Positions 33,749 to 41,922 of a stretch of DNA of 64,000 bases are shown piece after piece. Source of the DNA: Limivicinus sp963617275 (GTDB lineage Bacteria > Bacillota > Clostridia > Oscillospirales > Oscillospiraceae). Position numbers and translations under genes: made by a program. The first letter of the stretch is position 1. Each line of letters begins with the position of its first letter. Location: assembly GCA_963617275.1 (NCBI GenBank), contig CAVENX010000043.1:5757-69756 (forward strand), written 5' to 3'. The notes beneath the pieces were generated by a model. It was not told the DNA's origin, did not search any database, and saw only the letters and a program-made list of their open reading frames with translations.

Positions 33749-34903
33749 TTATGTCTCGTTCAAAAACGTTTCTCTGACGTACCGTCTTGCGGCGGCGTCC
33801 GCCTCGATTACCGTCTCAAGGTCGGGGTTCTGTACGACGCCTACGGCCTCTATTGCGCCTGCGGCGGCGTCATAAATGCGGTTGTAGCCGAGCCTGCGGT
33901 CAAGAAACGCGTGAACCGCGACCTCGTTTGCCGCGCTCATTATGCACGGCGCGGTGCCGCCCGTGCGGGCGGCGTCCATTGCAAGCTTCAGGCAGGGTGT
34001 ATTTTCAAGATCCGGAGCTTCAAATGTCATATCTTTCATGTGCCAGAAATCCATGCGCTTGAACATGGAGTCCATTCTCTCCGGATATGTAAGTGCAAAC
34101 TGAATAGGAAGCCCCATGTCGGGAACTCCCATCTGGGCGATGACCGTGCCGTCAACAAGCTCTACCATAGAGTGTATGACGCTCTGGGGATGTACTACCA
34201 CCTGAATATCATCCGGCGTTACGCCGAACAGGTGCATTGCTTCGATAAATTCAAGCCCCTTGTTCATCATTGTCGAGCTGTCAACGGATATTTTCGCGCC
34301 CATGTTCCAATTGGGGTGCTTTACGGCGATCTCGGGAGTAATGTCTTCAAGCTCAGCTCTCTTTTTTCCCCTGAACGGGCCGCCGCTGCCCGTGAGCAGA
34401 ATTTTTTTCAGTTCTCCGGCCTTCCTGCCGATAAGACACTGAAAAATTGCCGAATGTTCCGAATCTACCGGAACTATCTCCGCGCCCTTTTCCGCGGCGC
34501 GCTTCATGACTATTTCGCCCGCGCATACGAGCGTTTCTTTGTTTGCAAGGGCAATGCGCTTTTTTGCGTCTATTGCCGCAAGCGTGGGTTTAAGACCGAT
34601 CGAGCCGGAAACGCCGGTCACGACGCAGTCGGATTCTTCCGTGACGGCAGCTTCGATAAGACCTTCTATACCTGAGCCCACTCTGATATCCGTATCCGCA
34701 ACCGCTATTTTGAATAACTTAGCAGATTCTTCATCAGATACCGCCACAAACCTGGGATGCAGCCGCCGCGCCTGCTCTTCAAGCAGCTTTATGCTTGACT
34801 GAGCGGTCAGTGCCGCGACGGGCATACCAATGTGCTCGGCCACCGCGGCGGTCTGCCTGCCGACAGAGCCGGTGCTGCCGAGAATTGATATTGATTTTAC
34901 CAT
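33749..34903 (-). CDS. dxr: 1-deoxy-D-xylulose 5-phosphate reductoisomerase
   Basis: 384 residues. The NADPH-binding GSTGSVGRQT (residues 9-18), ALANKETLVCAGE, the substrate and metal segment VPVDSEHSAIFQ, and the flexible-loop region GSGGPFRG and HPNWNMGAKI are all present. It converts DXP to MEP, the committed step of the non-mevalonate isoprenoid pathway. It is preceded by uppS after only 25 bp with no cdsA between, which is unusual for this cluster. The 348-bp repeat-rich gap downstream separates it from rseP. Confidence 0.97.
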   Translation of the reverse strand: MVKSISILGSTGSVGRQTAAVAEHIGMPVAALTAQSSIKLLEEQARRLHPRFVAVSDEESAKLFKIAVADTDIRVGSGIEGLIEAAVTEESDCVVTGVSGSIGLKPTLAAIDAKKRIALANKETLVCAGEIVMKRAAEKGAEIVPVDSEHSAIFQCLIGRKAGELKKILLTGSGGPFRGKKRAELEDITPEIAVKHPNWNMGAKISVDSSTMMNKGLEFIEAMHLFGVTPDDIQVVVHPQSVIHSMVELVDGTVIAQMGVPDMGLPIQFALTYPERMDSMFKRMDFWHMKDMTFEAPDLENTPCLKLAMDAARTGGTAPCIMSAANEVAVHAFLDRRLGYNRIYDAAAGAIEAVGVVQNPDLETVIEADAAARRYVRETFLNET

Positions 34904-34928
34904 TTAGTCTTCTCCGAATTTCAGAAAA

Positions 34929-35660
34929 TTATTTGACCTTTACGCCGCCGAAACGTCTGTCCCGGCTCTGATACTCGACAATTGCCCTGTCAAGCTCGTC
35001 TGTGGAAAAGTCAGGCCACAGAACATCGGTGAAATAGAACTCGGAATATGCACACTGCCACAGGAGAAAATTGGAAATGCGCTTTTCCCCGCCCGGCCTT
35101 ATAAGCAGATCGGGGTCGGGAATACCGGCGGAGTACATATAATTGCCAAAGCTCTCCTCGTCAAGTCGGGGCGCGCTGCCCAAGGCAAGATCCTCGGCGT
35201 AGCGCCTTACGGCATGGACGATTTCGTCTCTGCCACCGTAGTTGAGACATATATTTGCCTGAAAACCGTTATAATGAGTGGAAATTACGTCGGTTTTGTG
35301 CACAAGTGACTGAAGCTCAGGCGAAAGGCCGGACACGTCGCCAAGCACCCTCATTTTTATGTGATCGCGCTCCATCGTGTCGATAGCCTCATGAAGGTAT
35401 TTGTCCAGAAGCTTCATTATGGTTTTGACCTCTTCGGGGGGGCGCTTCCAGTTTTCGGTGGAAAAAGCGTAGACCGTCAGATAATCAATACCGATATTTT
35501 TGCAGTAGGTTGCTATTTTGCGGAAATTTTCCGCGCCCACGGCATGACCGGCGGTTCTGGGCAGACCGCGTTTCTTTGCCCAGCGGCCGTTCCCGTCGAG
35601 AATTATTGCGATGTGACGGGGAAGCCGCTCAGGATCCCACGGCTTTGATGTTTCGGGCAT
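34929..35660 (-). CDS. uppS: Undecaprenyl diphosphate synthase
   Basis: 243 residues. The cis-prenyltransferase signature HIAIILDGNGRWAKKRG places the catalytic Asp at about 22, followed by TVYAFSTENWKRP and the substrate site RPGGEKRISNFLLWQ, in which the second Gly replaces the usual Ser-Gly order. It makes the C55 lipid carrier for peptidoglycan from IPP and FPP, using the isoprenoid pathway encoded in the same block. It lies between frr and dxr. Confidence 0.96.
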   Translation of the reverse strand: MPETSKPWDPERLPRHIAIILDGNGRWAKKRGLPRTAGHAVGAENFRKIATYCKNIGIDYLTVYAFSTENWKRPPEEVKTIMKLLDKYLHEAIDTMERDHIKMRVLGDVSGLSPELQSLVHKTDVISTHYNGFQANICLNYGGRDEIVHAVRRYAEDLALGSAPRLDEESFGNYMYSAGIPDPDLLIRPGGEKRISNFLLWQCAYSEFYFTDVLWPDFSTDELDRAIVEYQSRDRRFGGVKVK

Positions 35661-35780
35661 GGTTTTACCTCATTTCTCAGGCAGCGCCGTATAAAACTGC
35701 GCTGCCCTGACTGCCGATTTTTTCATAATAATTCCCCTGAAAAAAACAGGGGAAGCAATAGTTCCGGCCGGAAACCGGTA

Positions 35781-36332
35781 TCAGATTTCGGTAAGCTCTT
35801 TTTCCTTTGCGGTGCAGATCTTGTCGATCTCCTTCGCAAAGTCGTCGGTGAGCTTCTGGATGTCCTTTTCCGCTATTTTGTAATCGTCCTCGGTGATCTC
35901 AGAGGCTTTCTGCTGCTTCTTGAACTTGTCTATCGCATCGCGGCGGATATTGCGTATAGCGACCTTTGCCTCTTCGCCGTACTTCTTGGTCTGCTTTACG
36001 AGATCCTTGCGGCGCTCCTCAGTAAGCGGGGGAAACACAAGGCGGAGCATACGCCCGTCGTTCTGGGGATTGATGCCGAGATCGGACGCGATGATAGCCT
36101 TTTCAATGCCCTTGAGGATGGACGCGTCCCAAGGCTGGATGAGCAGGGAGCGCGGGTCGGGGGAGGCGATGGAAGCGACCTGATTTATCGGAGTGGGGGT
36201 GCCGTAGTAGTCCACCTGTATCTGGTCGAGAACGGCGGCGTTTGCGCGTCCCGCACGTATGGTCGCAAACTGCGCCGTAAGGGACTCGCAGGTTTTTTTC
36301 ATCTTGCTTTCAAATTCTTTGTAGTCAGACAT
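35781..36332 (-). CDS. frr: Ribosome recycling factor
   Basis: 183 residues, full length. Conserved elements are TIRAGRANAAVLDQIQVDYYG, PLNQ-like PINQVASIASPDPRSLLIQPWD, and FPPLTEERRKDLVKQ, with the long charged helices of domain I. It splits post-termination ribosomes together with EF-G. It stands between pyrH and uppS, the usual order. A short hairpin (ttcccctg with a 7-T loop on the minus strand, 35731-35753) follows it. Confidence 0.97.
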   Translation of the reverse strand: MSDYKEFESKMKKTCESLTAQFATIRAGRANAAVLDQIQVDYYGTPTPINQVASIASPDPRSLLIQPWDASILKGIEKAIIASDLGINPQNDGRMLRLVFPPLTEERRKDLVKQTKKYGEEAKVAIRNIRRDAIDKFKKQQKASEITEDDYKIAEKDIQKLTDDFAKEIDKICTAKEKELTEI

Positions 36333-36403
36333 GGAACTTACCTCCGTTTAGTTATTGTATTGTAATCCATAAAGTTTTCTTTTGTGTGAACAAATATGAA
36401 ATA

Positions 36404-37111
36404 TCAGCTGACGGTCGTGCCGACCTTTTCACCGGCGACGACTCTGCCTATATTCTCCGGCTCGGCAAGGGCGAAGACGATAACGGGCAGCGCGTTGTCC
36501 ATTGCAAGGCTCGTCGCGGTGGTGTCCATGACCTGCAAACGGCGGGCAAGGACTTCATCATAGCTTATCTCGTCGAATTTGACGGCGAAAGCATCCTTTC
36601 TGGGGTCGGCGGAATAAACGCCGTCTATATTCTTTGCAAGCAGCAGTGCATCCGCACGTACTTCCACGGCTCTCAGCGCAGCGGCGGTATCGGTCGAGAA
36701 AAAGGGCATGCCGGTCCCGCAGCCGAAGAGAACGACAGTGCCGTTTTCCATGTACTCCATGGCTTTTTTCGTATCGTAGCGCTCGCCCACACCCTGAATG
36801 TCAACGGCTGTCATGACCTTTGCTTTCACACCCGTCTGGGTGAAAACGTCGCACACCGCAAGGCAGTTCATGGCCGTCGCCAGCATACCCATGCGGTCGG
36901 CGCTGACACGCTCGATATGTCCCGCGCCATCCTTTACGCCGCGCCAGAAGTTGCCGCCGCCTATGACGATGCCGACCTGAACACCGCCGTCAACGCAGTT
37001 TTTTACCGCGCCGCAGACTCTCGTCACAAAGTCAAAGTCATAGCCGGTGTGCTTGTCGGCGGCAAGCGCCTCGCCGCTTATTTTTATAAGAACTCTGCTG
37101 TATTTAGCCAT
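36404..37111 (-). CDS. pyrH: Uridylate kinase
   Basis: 235 residues. The amino-acid-kinase fold shows RVLIKISGEALAAD, the glycine-rich GIVIGGGNFWRG, and later LFGCGTGMPFFSTDTAAALRA. It phosphorylates UMP to UDP and is a hexamer in the cytoplasm. It precedes frr by about 70 bp. The usual upstream rpsB-tsf genes are absent; a DMT transporter is there instead, so the cluster has been partly rearranged. Confidence 0.96.
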   Translation of the reverse strand: MAKYSRVLIKISGEALAADKHTGYDFDFVTRVCGAVKNCVDGGVQVGIVIGGGNFWRGVKDGAGHIERVSADRMGMLATAMNCLAVCDVFTQTGVKAKVMTAVDIQGVGERYDTKKAMEYMENGTVVLFGCGTGMPFFSTDTAAALRAVEVRADALLLAKNIDGVYSADPRKDAFAVKFDEISYDEVLARRLQVMDTTATSLAMDNALPVIVFALAEPENIGRVVAGEKVGTTVS

Positions 37112-37195
37112 TTTCTCGCTCCTTTTTCAGTATATAGATCAGAAAAAACGCCGGGGAAGATGATGGAAACGCTTTTTTCACGGGAGGGGAGCTAC

Positions 37196-38107
37196 TTATA
37201 TGTCGAGTATACCCAGAATAACAACGCCGATAATCACAAGCAGGATGGACAGATAGTGCTTCAGGGAGAGCTTTTCCTTGAGGAAGAGCCTGCTCCACAG
37301 TACGCTCACCACGCAGTAAGAGGAGATGATAGGCGCAGCAAAGGCCACATGGCGGCTGTCGGCGAGGGCGTAGATATAGAAGAACTGACCGACGGTCTCA
37401 AAGATCGCGCCGGTGTACTTCGGCACCTCCTGACGCACGGCAAGCTTCTGCTTCTTGATGCCGAGCACATATATTGCGCACACGATGCCTACCGCAAGAA
37501 ACGTCAGCTCGTAGGCGGCATTTGCGCTGTCCTCGTTGAGCTTTTCAAGCACGATGCTGTCGGCAAAGGTGCCCAGTGCATCCAGCAGGCAGTAGACCAC
37601 CGGCAGCGCCAATGCAAGCCAGCTTTTAGCATAGCGGTGATTTGAGGCGTCCTGACGTGTGGCACGAAGCTCCTCATCCTCGGTGGATTCTGTGATGCCG
37701 AGGAACAGTACGCCCAGACACACCGCCGCGACGGCGGCATATGCCGCGGCGGGAAGCTCCGCGGCGGCGCCCATTGTTATAAGGCTCAGCACGGCGACGA
37801 TCGCGCCGGAGCTGTTGCATATCGGAGAGGATATGGAAAGCTCAATATAACGGAGCCCCACATAGCCTATCGTCATTGAGAGAATGTAAAGCATGGAAAC
37901 GGGCAGATATGTAAGGATTATCCCGCCGTTTATCTCAACACCGCCGAAAATTATCTGATACAGAGCGTGAATACCCATAACGGCGCCGACCGCCATGACC
38001 ATTTTCAGGTGACTGTATTTATCCTCGCTGTCCCGGCAGCCGATTTTGGAAAAAAGATCGGAGCCGCTCCAGCATAAAAGCGCGATTACCGAAAAAATGA
38101 ACCACAT
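37196..38107 (-). CDS. EamA/DMT-family membrane transporter
   Basis: 303 residues with about ten membrane helices in two repeated halves, typical of EamA/DMT permeases; a hydrophilic loop (ITESTEDEELRATRQDASNH) separates the halves. The last helices (LKHYLSILLVIIGVVILGIL) resemble the conserved end of the second repeat. It is an inner-membrane metabolite transporter with unknown substrate. It is 84 bp upstream of pyrH on the same strand and divergent from spoIIGA. Confidence 0.85.
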   Translation of the reverse strand: MWFIFSVIALLCWSGSDLFSKIGCRDSEDKYSHLKMVMAVGAVMGIHALYQIIFGGVEINGGIILTYLPVSMLYILSMTIGYVGLRYIELSISSPICNSSGAIVAVLSLITMGAAAELPAAAYAAVAAVCLGVLFLGITESTEDEELRATRQDASNHRYAKSWLALALPVVYCLLDALGTFADSIVLEKLNEDSANAAYELTFLAVGIVCAIYVLGIKKQKLAVRQEVPKYTGAIFETVGQFFYIYALADSRHVAFAAPIISSYCVVSVLWSRLFLKEKLSLKHYLSILLVIIGVVILGILDI

Positions 38108-38191
38108 AAAAGTATATACTCCTAACCAAATTTAAGCATTTTATTCTACCACAGCCAAGCCTTTTTGACAATCAATATTTTGTGAAGAGAG

Positions 38192-38232
38192 TTCGATAGC
38201 GACAAATTTCACGCTGCGCACCGGCATATAAT
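38192..38232 (+). promoter_or_regulatory. Candidate spoIIGA promoter with possible Spo0A half-sites
   Basis: TATAAT at 38227-38232 ends only 6 bases before the spoIIGA ATG. No good -35 element lies 17 bases upstream. Two sequences resembling inverted Spo0A boxes (ttcgata 38192-38198, gcgacaaa 38199-38206) stand where the activator binds in the Bacillus spoIIG promoter. Both are imperfect; the assignment is tentative. Confidence 0.4.
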
Positions 38233-38238
38233 ACATCC

Positions 38239-39036
38239 ATGGAAATCATCTATGTGGACAGCTTGTTCCTCCTGAATCTCGCGATAGATTACCTGCTGCT
38301 GAGCTGTACCGCGGCAGTGTGCGGGCTGACGGTGAAAAGGCTGAGGTACTTTGCCGGGGCGCTCATCGGGGCGGCGTATTCCGCAGCAGTGTACATACCG
38401 GGGCTTGAATTTCTGTCCTCGCCGGTGATAAAGATCGCCGCCGCCCTCTTCATGGCGCTTGCGGCTTACGGCGGCGAAAAATCCCTGCTGCGCTGTTCGC
38501 TTGCTTTTCTTGCGGTAGCGGCGGCGTTCGGCGGCTTTGTCTACTGCATAACGCTTACCGGGCGGCGTCCTGCCTTTGATATGCGCACGCTCATACTGTC
38601 ATTTGCACTGTGCTATGCGCTGCTGACGCTTGTTTTCAGGTACCGGGCGGCGCGGTGCGAAAGAAGCTTTGCCGACGTGGAGATAGAGCTTGGAGGAAAG
38701 TGCGTGAAATTCAGGGCGATGCACGATACCGGCAACGAGCTTCGGGATCCCATATCCGGCGAGCGGGTGATGGTAGCCTGTCCGCATGCGGTCGGCGGGC
38801 TTTTTACGGAGGGCGAGAGCCTTCCGTTCGACGACGCTGTGGCATTTGCGGAGGCCGCCGCAAAAATGCCTGAGCTTACCGGCCGCGTGAGACTGATACC
38901 GTATACGGCGGTTGGCTCAAAGGGGATGCTGGCCGCGTTCAGGGCGGACAGGGTCGTTGTCGGCGGCGAGGAAAAGGAGCTGCTGACGGCGGTGTCGGAA
39001 AGAGTGTGGGGCGACGGCTTTGAAGGGATAATCTGA
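38239..39036 (+). CDS. spoIIGA: Sporulation sigma-E processing peptidase SpoIIGA
   Basis: 265 residues. Five membrane helices occupy the N-terminal half (IYVDSLFLLNLAIDYLLL onward). The C-terminal aspartic-protease domain has HDTGNELRDPISGERV with the catalytic Asp. It removes the pro-sequence of sigma-E in the mother cell after a signal from the forespore. It is followed by its substrate gene sigE, as in other endospore formers. No ribosome-binding site is visible before the ATG, and a -10 box lies immediately upstream, so the message may be leaderless. Confidence 0.93.
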   Translation: MEIIYVDSLFLLNLAIDYLLLSCTAAVCGLTVKRLRYFAGALIGAAYSAAVYIPGLEFLSSPVIKIAAALFMALAAYGGEKSLLRCSLAFLAVAAAFGGFVYCITLTGRRPAFDMRTLILSFALCYALLTLVFRYRAARCERSFADVEIELGGKCVKFRAMHDTGNELRDPISGERVMVACPHAVGGLFTEGESLPFDDAVAFAEAAAKMPELTGRVRLIPYTAVGSKGMLAAFRADRVVVGGEEKELLTAVSERVWGDGFEGII

Positions 39037-39124
39037 TACGTTTCAAGACTTCGATGCCGGAAAAATGCTGTTTGCGCGGCGGAGCCGTGCCGGCAGCGAT
39101 CAAAATAAACCGGGAGGGATGGCA

Positions 39125-39847
39125 ATGCTTTGCAGGCCGCAGATCATGTTCATAAGAGAGCAGATTTTTGAAATATTAGGGATAAAACCGCCGGCGGTTT
39201 TCTACATAGGCGGCAGCGACACTCTCCCCGCGCCGCTGGAAAAGGACGAGGAGGAGAGAGCGATAAAGGGACTCGACAACGGAGATGAGTACGCAAAAAA
39301 GCTGCTTATCGAGCATAATCTCCGGCTTGTCGTGTACATATCCAAGCGCTTTGAAAATACCGGCGTGAATATTGAGGACCTTATATCCATCGGCACGATC
39401 GGCCTTATAAAGGCGGTGAACACCTTCAATTCCGGCAAGAACATAAAGCTTGCGACCTATGCCTCGCGCTGCATCGAAAACGAGATACTCATGCATCTGA
39501 GAAAGATAAACTCCCAGCGCACAGAGGTGAGCTTTGACGAGCCGCTCAATACCGATTGGGACGGGAACGAGCTTCTGCTGTCGGACATCCTCGGCACGGA
39601 TGACGATGAGGTAGCGCGGCCCCTGGAGGACGACGCAGAGCGCAAAATGCTCATGGACGCAATAGAAACGCTCAAGCCGCGGGAAAAGAGCATAATTCTC
39701 ATGCGCTTCGGCCTGCCCGGCGGGCGGGAGTACACGCAGAAGGAAGTGGCGGATATCATGGGTATCTCACAAAGCTACATCAGCCGCCTCGAAAAGCGGA
39801 TAATCGACAGACTGCGCAAGGAAATGATGAAGCTTCAGCAGGTCTGA
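39125..39847 (+). CDS. sigE: RNA polymerase sporulation sigma factor SigE
   Basis: 240 residues. The N-terminal segment before FYIGGSDTLPAPL is the short pro-sequence expected for SpoIIGA cleavage. Region 2 contains EHNLRLVVYISKRFENTG, DLISIGTIGLIKAV and YASRCIENEILM; region 4 contains LKPREKSIILMRFGL and YTQKEVADIMGISQSYISRL. It directs early mother-cell sporulation genes. GGAGGG (39113-39118) abuts the ATG at 39119 but stands 6 bases before that at 39125, which is chosen. sigG does not follow directly. Confidence 0.95.
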   Translation: MLCRPQIMFIREQIFEILGIKPPAVFYIGGSDTLPAPLEKDEEERAIKGLDNGDEYAKKLLIEHNLRLVVYISKRFENTGVNIEDLISIGTIGLIKAVNTFNSGKNIKLATYASRCIENEILMHLRKINSQRTEVSFDEPLNTDWDGNELLLSDILGTDDDEVARPLEDDAERKMLMDAIETLKPREKSIILMRFGLPGGREYTQKEVADIMGISQSYISRLEKRIIDRLRKEMMKLQQV

Positions 39848-39853
39848 TAATAA

Positions 39854-39884
39854 CGTCCGGTCAAAAGCCGCTTTTGACCGGACG
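39854..39884 (+). terminator. Hairpin after sigE
   Basis: cgtccggtcaaaag pairs perfectly with cttttgaccggacg across a 3-base loop, 7 bases after the stop. A T-tract is lacking. Confidence 0.6.
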
Positions 39885-39911
39885 AAGCGGAGGGAGAGCG
39901 GAATAGAACAA

Positions 39912-40604
39912 ATGATGAAATATGCGGCGCACCGGCGCCGACGCGGTGTGCGCGACACACTCGAGGATTTTGCATGGTGGCTGAAAACATGGAAGAGGAT
40001 GCTCCTTTTCCTGTCACATTCTCCGCGGCGAACCGTGAGAGGACTGAAAAAATATGCGCTCGGCGAAAGCTTTATCTCTGTCCCGACGCTTGTGGACAGC
40101 TTTGTCGGCTCTGCTTCGGGCGCACGGCTCCGGGAGAAGCATGAGGAAATAGACGGCGGGCTCAAGCAGTGCCTTGACTGTGCCGGCGCAGTCTTCGCGG
40201 CGGATGAGAGCATCGGCGGAAGCGGTGCGGAGCGCGGGAAAACGGTATGCGTTGACGGGGAGCGCGCCGTGATGATAATGCATGGCTTCCCGAATGTCAG
40301 GACGGCAGGTCTGAGCACGCTGACATTCGTCTTCGGACGGGACGGAGAGGCGCTTCCGGGAGTGTGCGCGTGCAGTATAGTATCCTGCCCGCGTGAGCAA
40401 ACGCCGAAAAAACAAAAAGCTCCGCCGCCGGTTTTCGAGCTTACCGGAGAGGCGGAGAATATAATAGATTGCATACGTTTCACCGAAAAGCAGACCGGCG
40501 AAAGGTTTGACTGGGACGCGTTTACCGAGCGTATGTGCCGAATGACCGGCGAGCGTGGAATGAAGCCCGCGGCAGCGCTTAAAATGCTTTCGGAATTTCA
40601 ATGA
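39912..40604 (+). CDS. Hypothetical protein downstream of sigE
   Basis: 230 residues. The basic N-terminus contains RRRRGVRDTLEDFAWWLKTW; the middle is Gly/Ala-rich. The C-terminal part (DCIRFTEKQTGERFDWDAFT) resembles the end of 2-hydroxyacyl-CoA dehydratase subunits, but the protein lacks the rest of that family, including its cysteine ligands, so I treat the likeness as weak. Codon use fits the neighbouring genes. GGAGGG is some 17 bases before the ATG, farther than usual. It may be a decayed or lineage-specific gene; no function is proposed. Confidence 0.45.
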   Translation: MMKYAAHRRRRGVRDTLEDFAWWLKTWKRMLLFLSHSPRRTVRGLKKYALGESFISVPTLVDSFVGSASGARLREKHEEIDGGLKQCLDCAGAVFAADESIGGSGAERGKTVCVDGERAVMIMHGFPNVRTAGLSTLTFVFGRDGEALPGVCACSIVSCPREQTPKKQKAPPPVFELTGEAENIIDCIRFTEKQTGERFDWDAFTERMCRMTGERGMKPAAALKMLSEFQ

Positions 40605-40668
40605 GAAATTGCCGCCGGAAAAAAGCGGAACCCCTCAGGCGCTGCCGCGCAGGCTCGGACAAGGAAGG

Positions 40669-40860
40669 TCAGGGCTTGGGCAGAGCTTCCCCGTAATGCA
40701 GCCAGTCGAGCCGCTGCCCGCAGCGGTCACAGAAGCGCTGGTACTCTCTGTCAAGGGTCAGCTTGCAGCGCGGGCATACGGGATAAGAGCCGAGGCCGCG
40801 GAAGAAATGAATTTCAGTAACCGGCATGGGCTGCCTGAAACTTTCAGCAGTTGGATTCAT
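40669..40860 (-). CDS. Small zinc-ribbon protein
   Basis: 63 residues. Two CxxC knuckles, CPRCKLTLDREYQRFCDRC, form a zinc ribbon, followed by GQRLDWLHYG. Similar short proteins are common in Clostridia, with no assigned role. The start could instead be the internal Met at residue 12 (MPVTEIHFFRG), since neither has a strong ribosome site. It is on the opposite strand to sigE and upstream of nothing obvious. Confidence 0.65.
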   Translation of the reverse strand: MNPTAESFRQPMPVTEIHFFRGLGSYPVCPRCKLTLDREYQRFCDRCGQRLDWLHYGEALPKP

Positions 40861-40969
40861 ATAGCAGAGCCTGCCGTTTCCTTAATGTAAATGGATATCC
40901 GAAATCCGCTCACGGAACATATGGCGCGGTGCGTGGAACGCGGCGTGACAGGCAATTGACGCAGGCTTG

Positions 40970-41560
40970 TCAGGCGCGTTCATTTTTTCCGCGTTCCCGA
41001 AGTCTCGCGCATACGAGGAGCACACTTTCCAGCACAATACTGACGGTGCAGGCAAAGAAGAAGCCGTACCGTCTCAAAATCAGGGCCGTGACGCCAAGAA
41101 TAACGATTACCGCTAAGACAAAAGCGGTTTTTTTCTTATATATTTTTTTCTCCTCTGCGGAAAGCCTTTTCTCCGGTGTGTCGATCGGGCAGAGAAGCAT
41201 GACCGCCAGCGAAGAAACGGGCAATAATATCCCCGGCAGAATAACGGCAGAAAAAACCGTGCACAGCTTTATGAGCATGACCGACAAAAACATGGACAGG
41301 GAGGTAAGGACGGTGCAGGCCGCTTCGCTGCCGGCATGGATGCCCCCGGCATAGCTTCTGAGAATAAAAAACGCAAAATAGAAAACGATACTTTCTGCGG
41401 GCACGTCAAACAAGATACCAAAAAGCACGCTCATAAGCAGGAAGAGAAGCCTTGAGAGGAGCATGAAAAAGCCGTAGACATATAAATCTTTTTCCTGGTC
41501 AGAAATTATTCCTGAGGATATCATATAGTCTACGGCCTTCTCAGCGAGGGCAGAAATCAC
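40970..41560 (-). CDS. agrB: AgrB-type peptide-processing membrane protease
   Basis: 196 residues with about six membrane helices. The catalytic pair lies in RSYAGGIHAGSEAAC (His about 75, Cys about 82), and the loop CPIDTPEKRLSAEEKKIY is typical of the family. AgrB cleaves the C-terminal tail of AgrD and forms a thiolactone before export. It overlaps the agrD stop by 4 bp, so processing enzyme and peptide are made together. The response regulator and kinase of the circuit are encoded divergently on the plus strand. Confidence 0.92.
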   Translation of the reverse strand: MISALAEKAVDYMISSGIISDQEKDLYVYGFFMLLSRLLFLLMSVLFGILFDVPAESIVFYFAFFILRSYAGGIHAGSEAACTVLTSLSMFLSVMLIKLCTVFSAVILPGILLPVSSLAVMLLCPIDTPEKRLSAEEKKIYKKKTAFVLAVIVILGVTALILRRYGFFFACTVSIVLESVLLVCARLRERGKNERA

Positions 41561-41706
41561 TTGGCGGATTTCTTGAATTGCGCTAAAGCGGCAGGAGCCT
41601 TGGGCTGATAGAATGCTCCGCAGGTAGTGCTGTTAGCATTTCTTCTGAGTTCGCGCACAGCGCTTGCCTTTGCTGCCTTTGCGGCAACCTTTTTTAATGT
41701 TTTCAT
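41557..41706 (-). CDS. agrD: AgrD-type cyclic autoinducer peptide precursor
   Basis: 49 residues from MKTLKKVAAKAAKASA. The amphipathic basic leader is followed by NANSTTCGAFYQPKAPAALA. The Cys at 29 followed by four residues before QPKAP gives a predicted five-membered ring C-G-A-F-Y closed between Cys29 and Tyr33, with a short N-terminal tail from the STT side. The YQPKxP context is, from memory, common in clostridial AgrD peptides. GGGAGGTG stands 6 bases before the ATG at 41706; a longer frame from 41763 would pass through the promoter. Confidence 0.9.
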   Translation of the reverse strand: MKTLKKVAAKAAKASAVRELRRNANSTTCGAFYQPKAPAALAQFKKSAK

Positions 41707-41734
41707 GTTATACACCTCCCGAACAGACTTTAGC

Positions 41735-41794
41735 ATTTTAGGTGCGTAATTACAATACGGCATGTCGAAATGCAGATAAATCGCGTCAAATTGC
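41735..41794 (-). promoter_or_regulatory. Candidate agrBD promoter with LytTR-type direct repeats
   Basis: On the minus strand a -10-like TAAAAT (41735-41740) follows a poor -35. Immediately upstream are two direct repeats, gcaatttgacg (41784-41794) and gcatttcgaca (41763-41773), exactly 21 bp apart and matching at 8 of 11 positions. LytTR regulators such as AgrA bind repeats with this spacing, so this is a plausible site for the response regulator encoded nearby. Confidence 0.5.
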
Positions 41795-41885
41795 GGAAAT
41801 TACTTACTGAACGGATAAATACAGTATTTTATTTATTAATAATGATACAGCGGATATATGCTGTAAGGCAGTGTTTTAATTTGAC

Positions 41886-41912
41886 CTTGTCAATGTTATT
41901 ATCTTTGACAAG
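41886..41912 (+). promoter_or_regulatory. Candidate operator of the XRE regulator
   Basis: A perfect 8-bp dyad cttgtcaa / ttgacaag with an 11-base spacer. The right arm ends 10 bases before the XRE ATG, over its ribosome-binding region. This position suits autorepression. Confidence 0.5.
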
Positions 41913-41922
41913 TGGTGATCAT

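Noticed and set aside
39767..40483. Minus-strand open frame of 238 codons opposite the gene after sigE
   Set aside because: It has an unusual Ser/Arg/Pro-rich composition typical of shadow frames and overlaps the 3' end of sigE.
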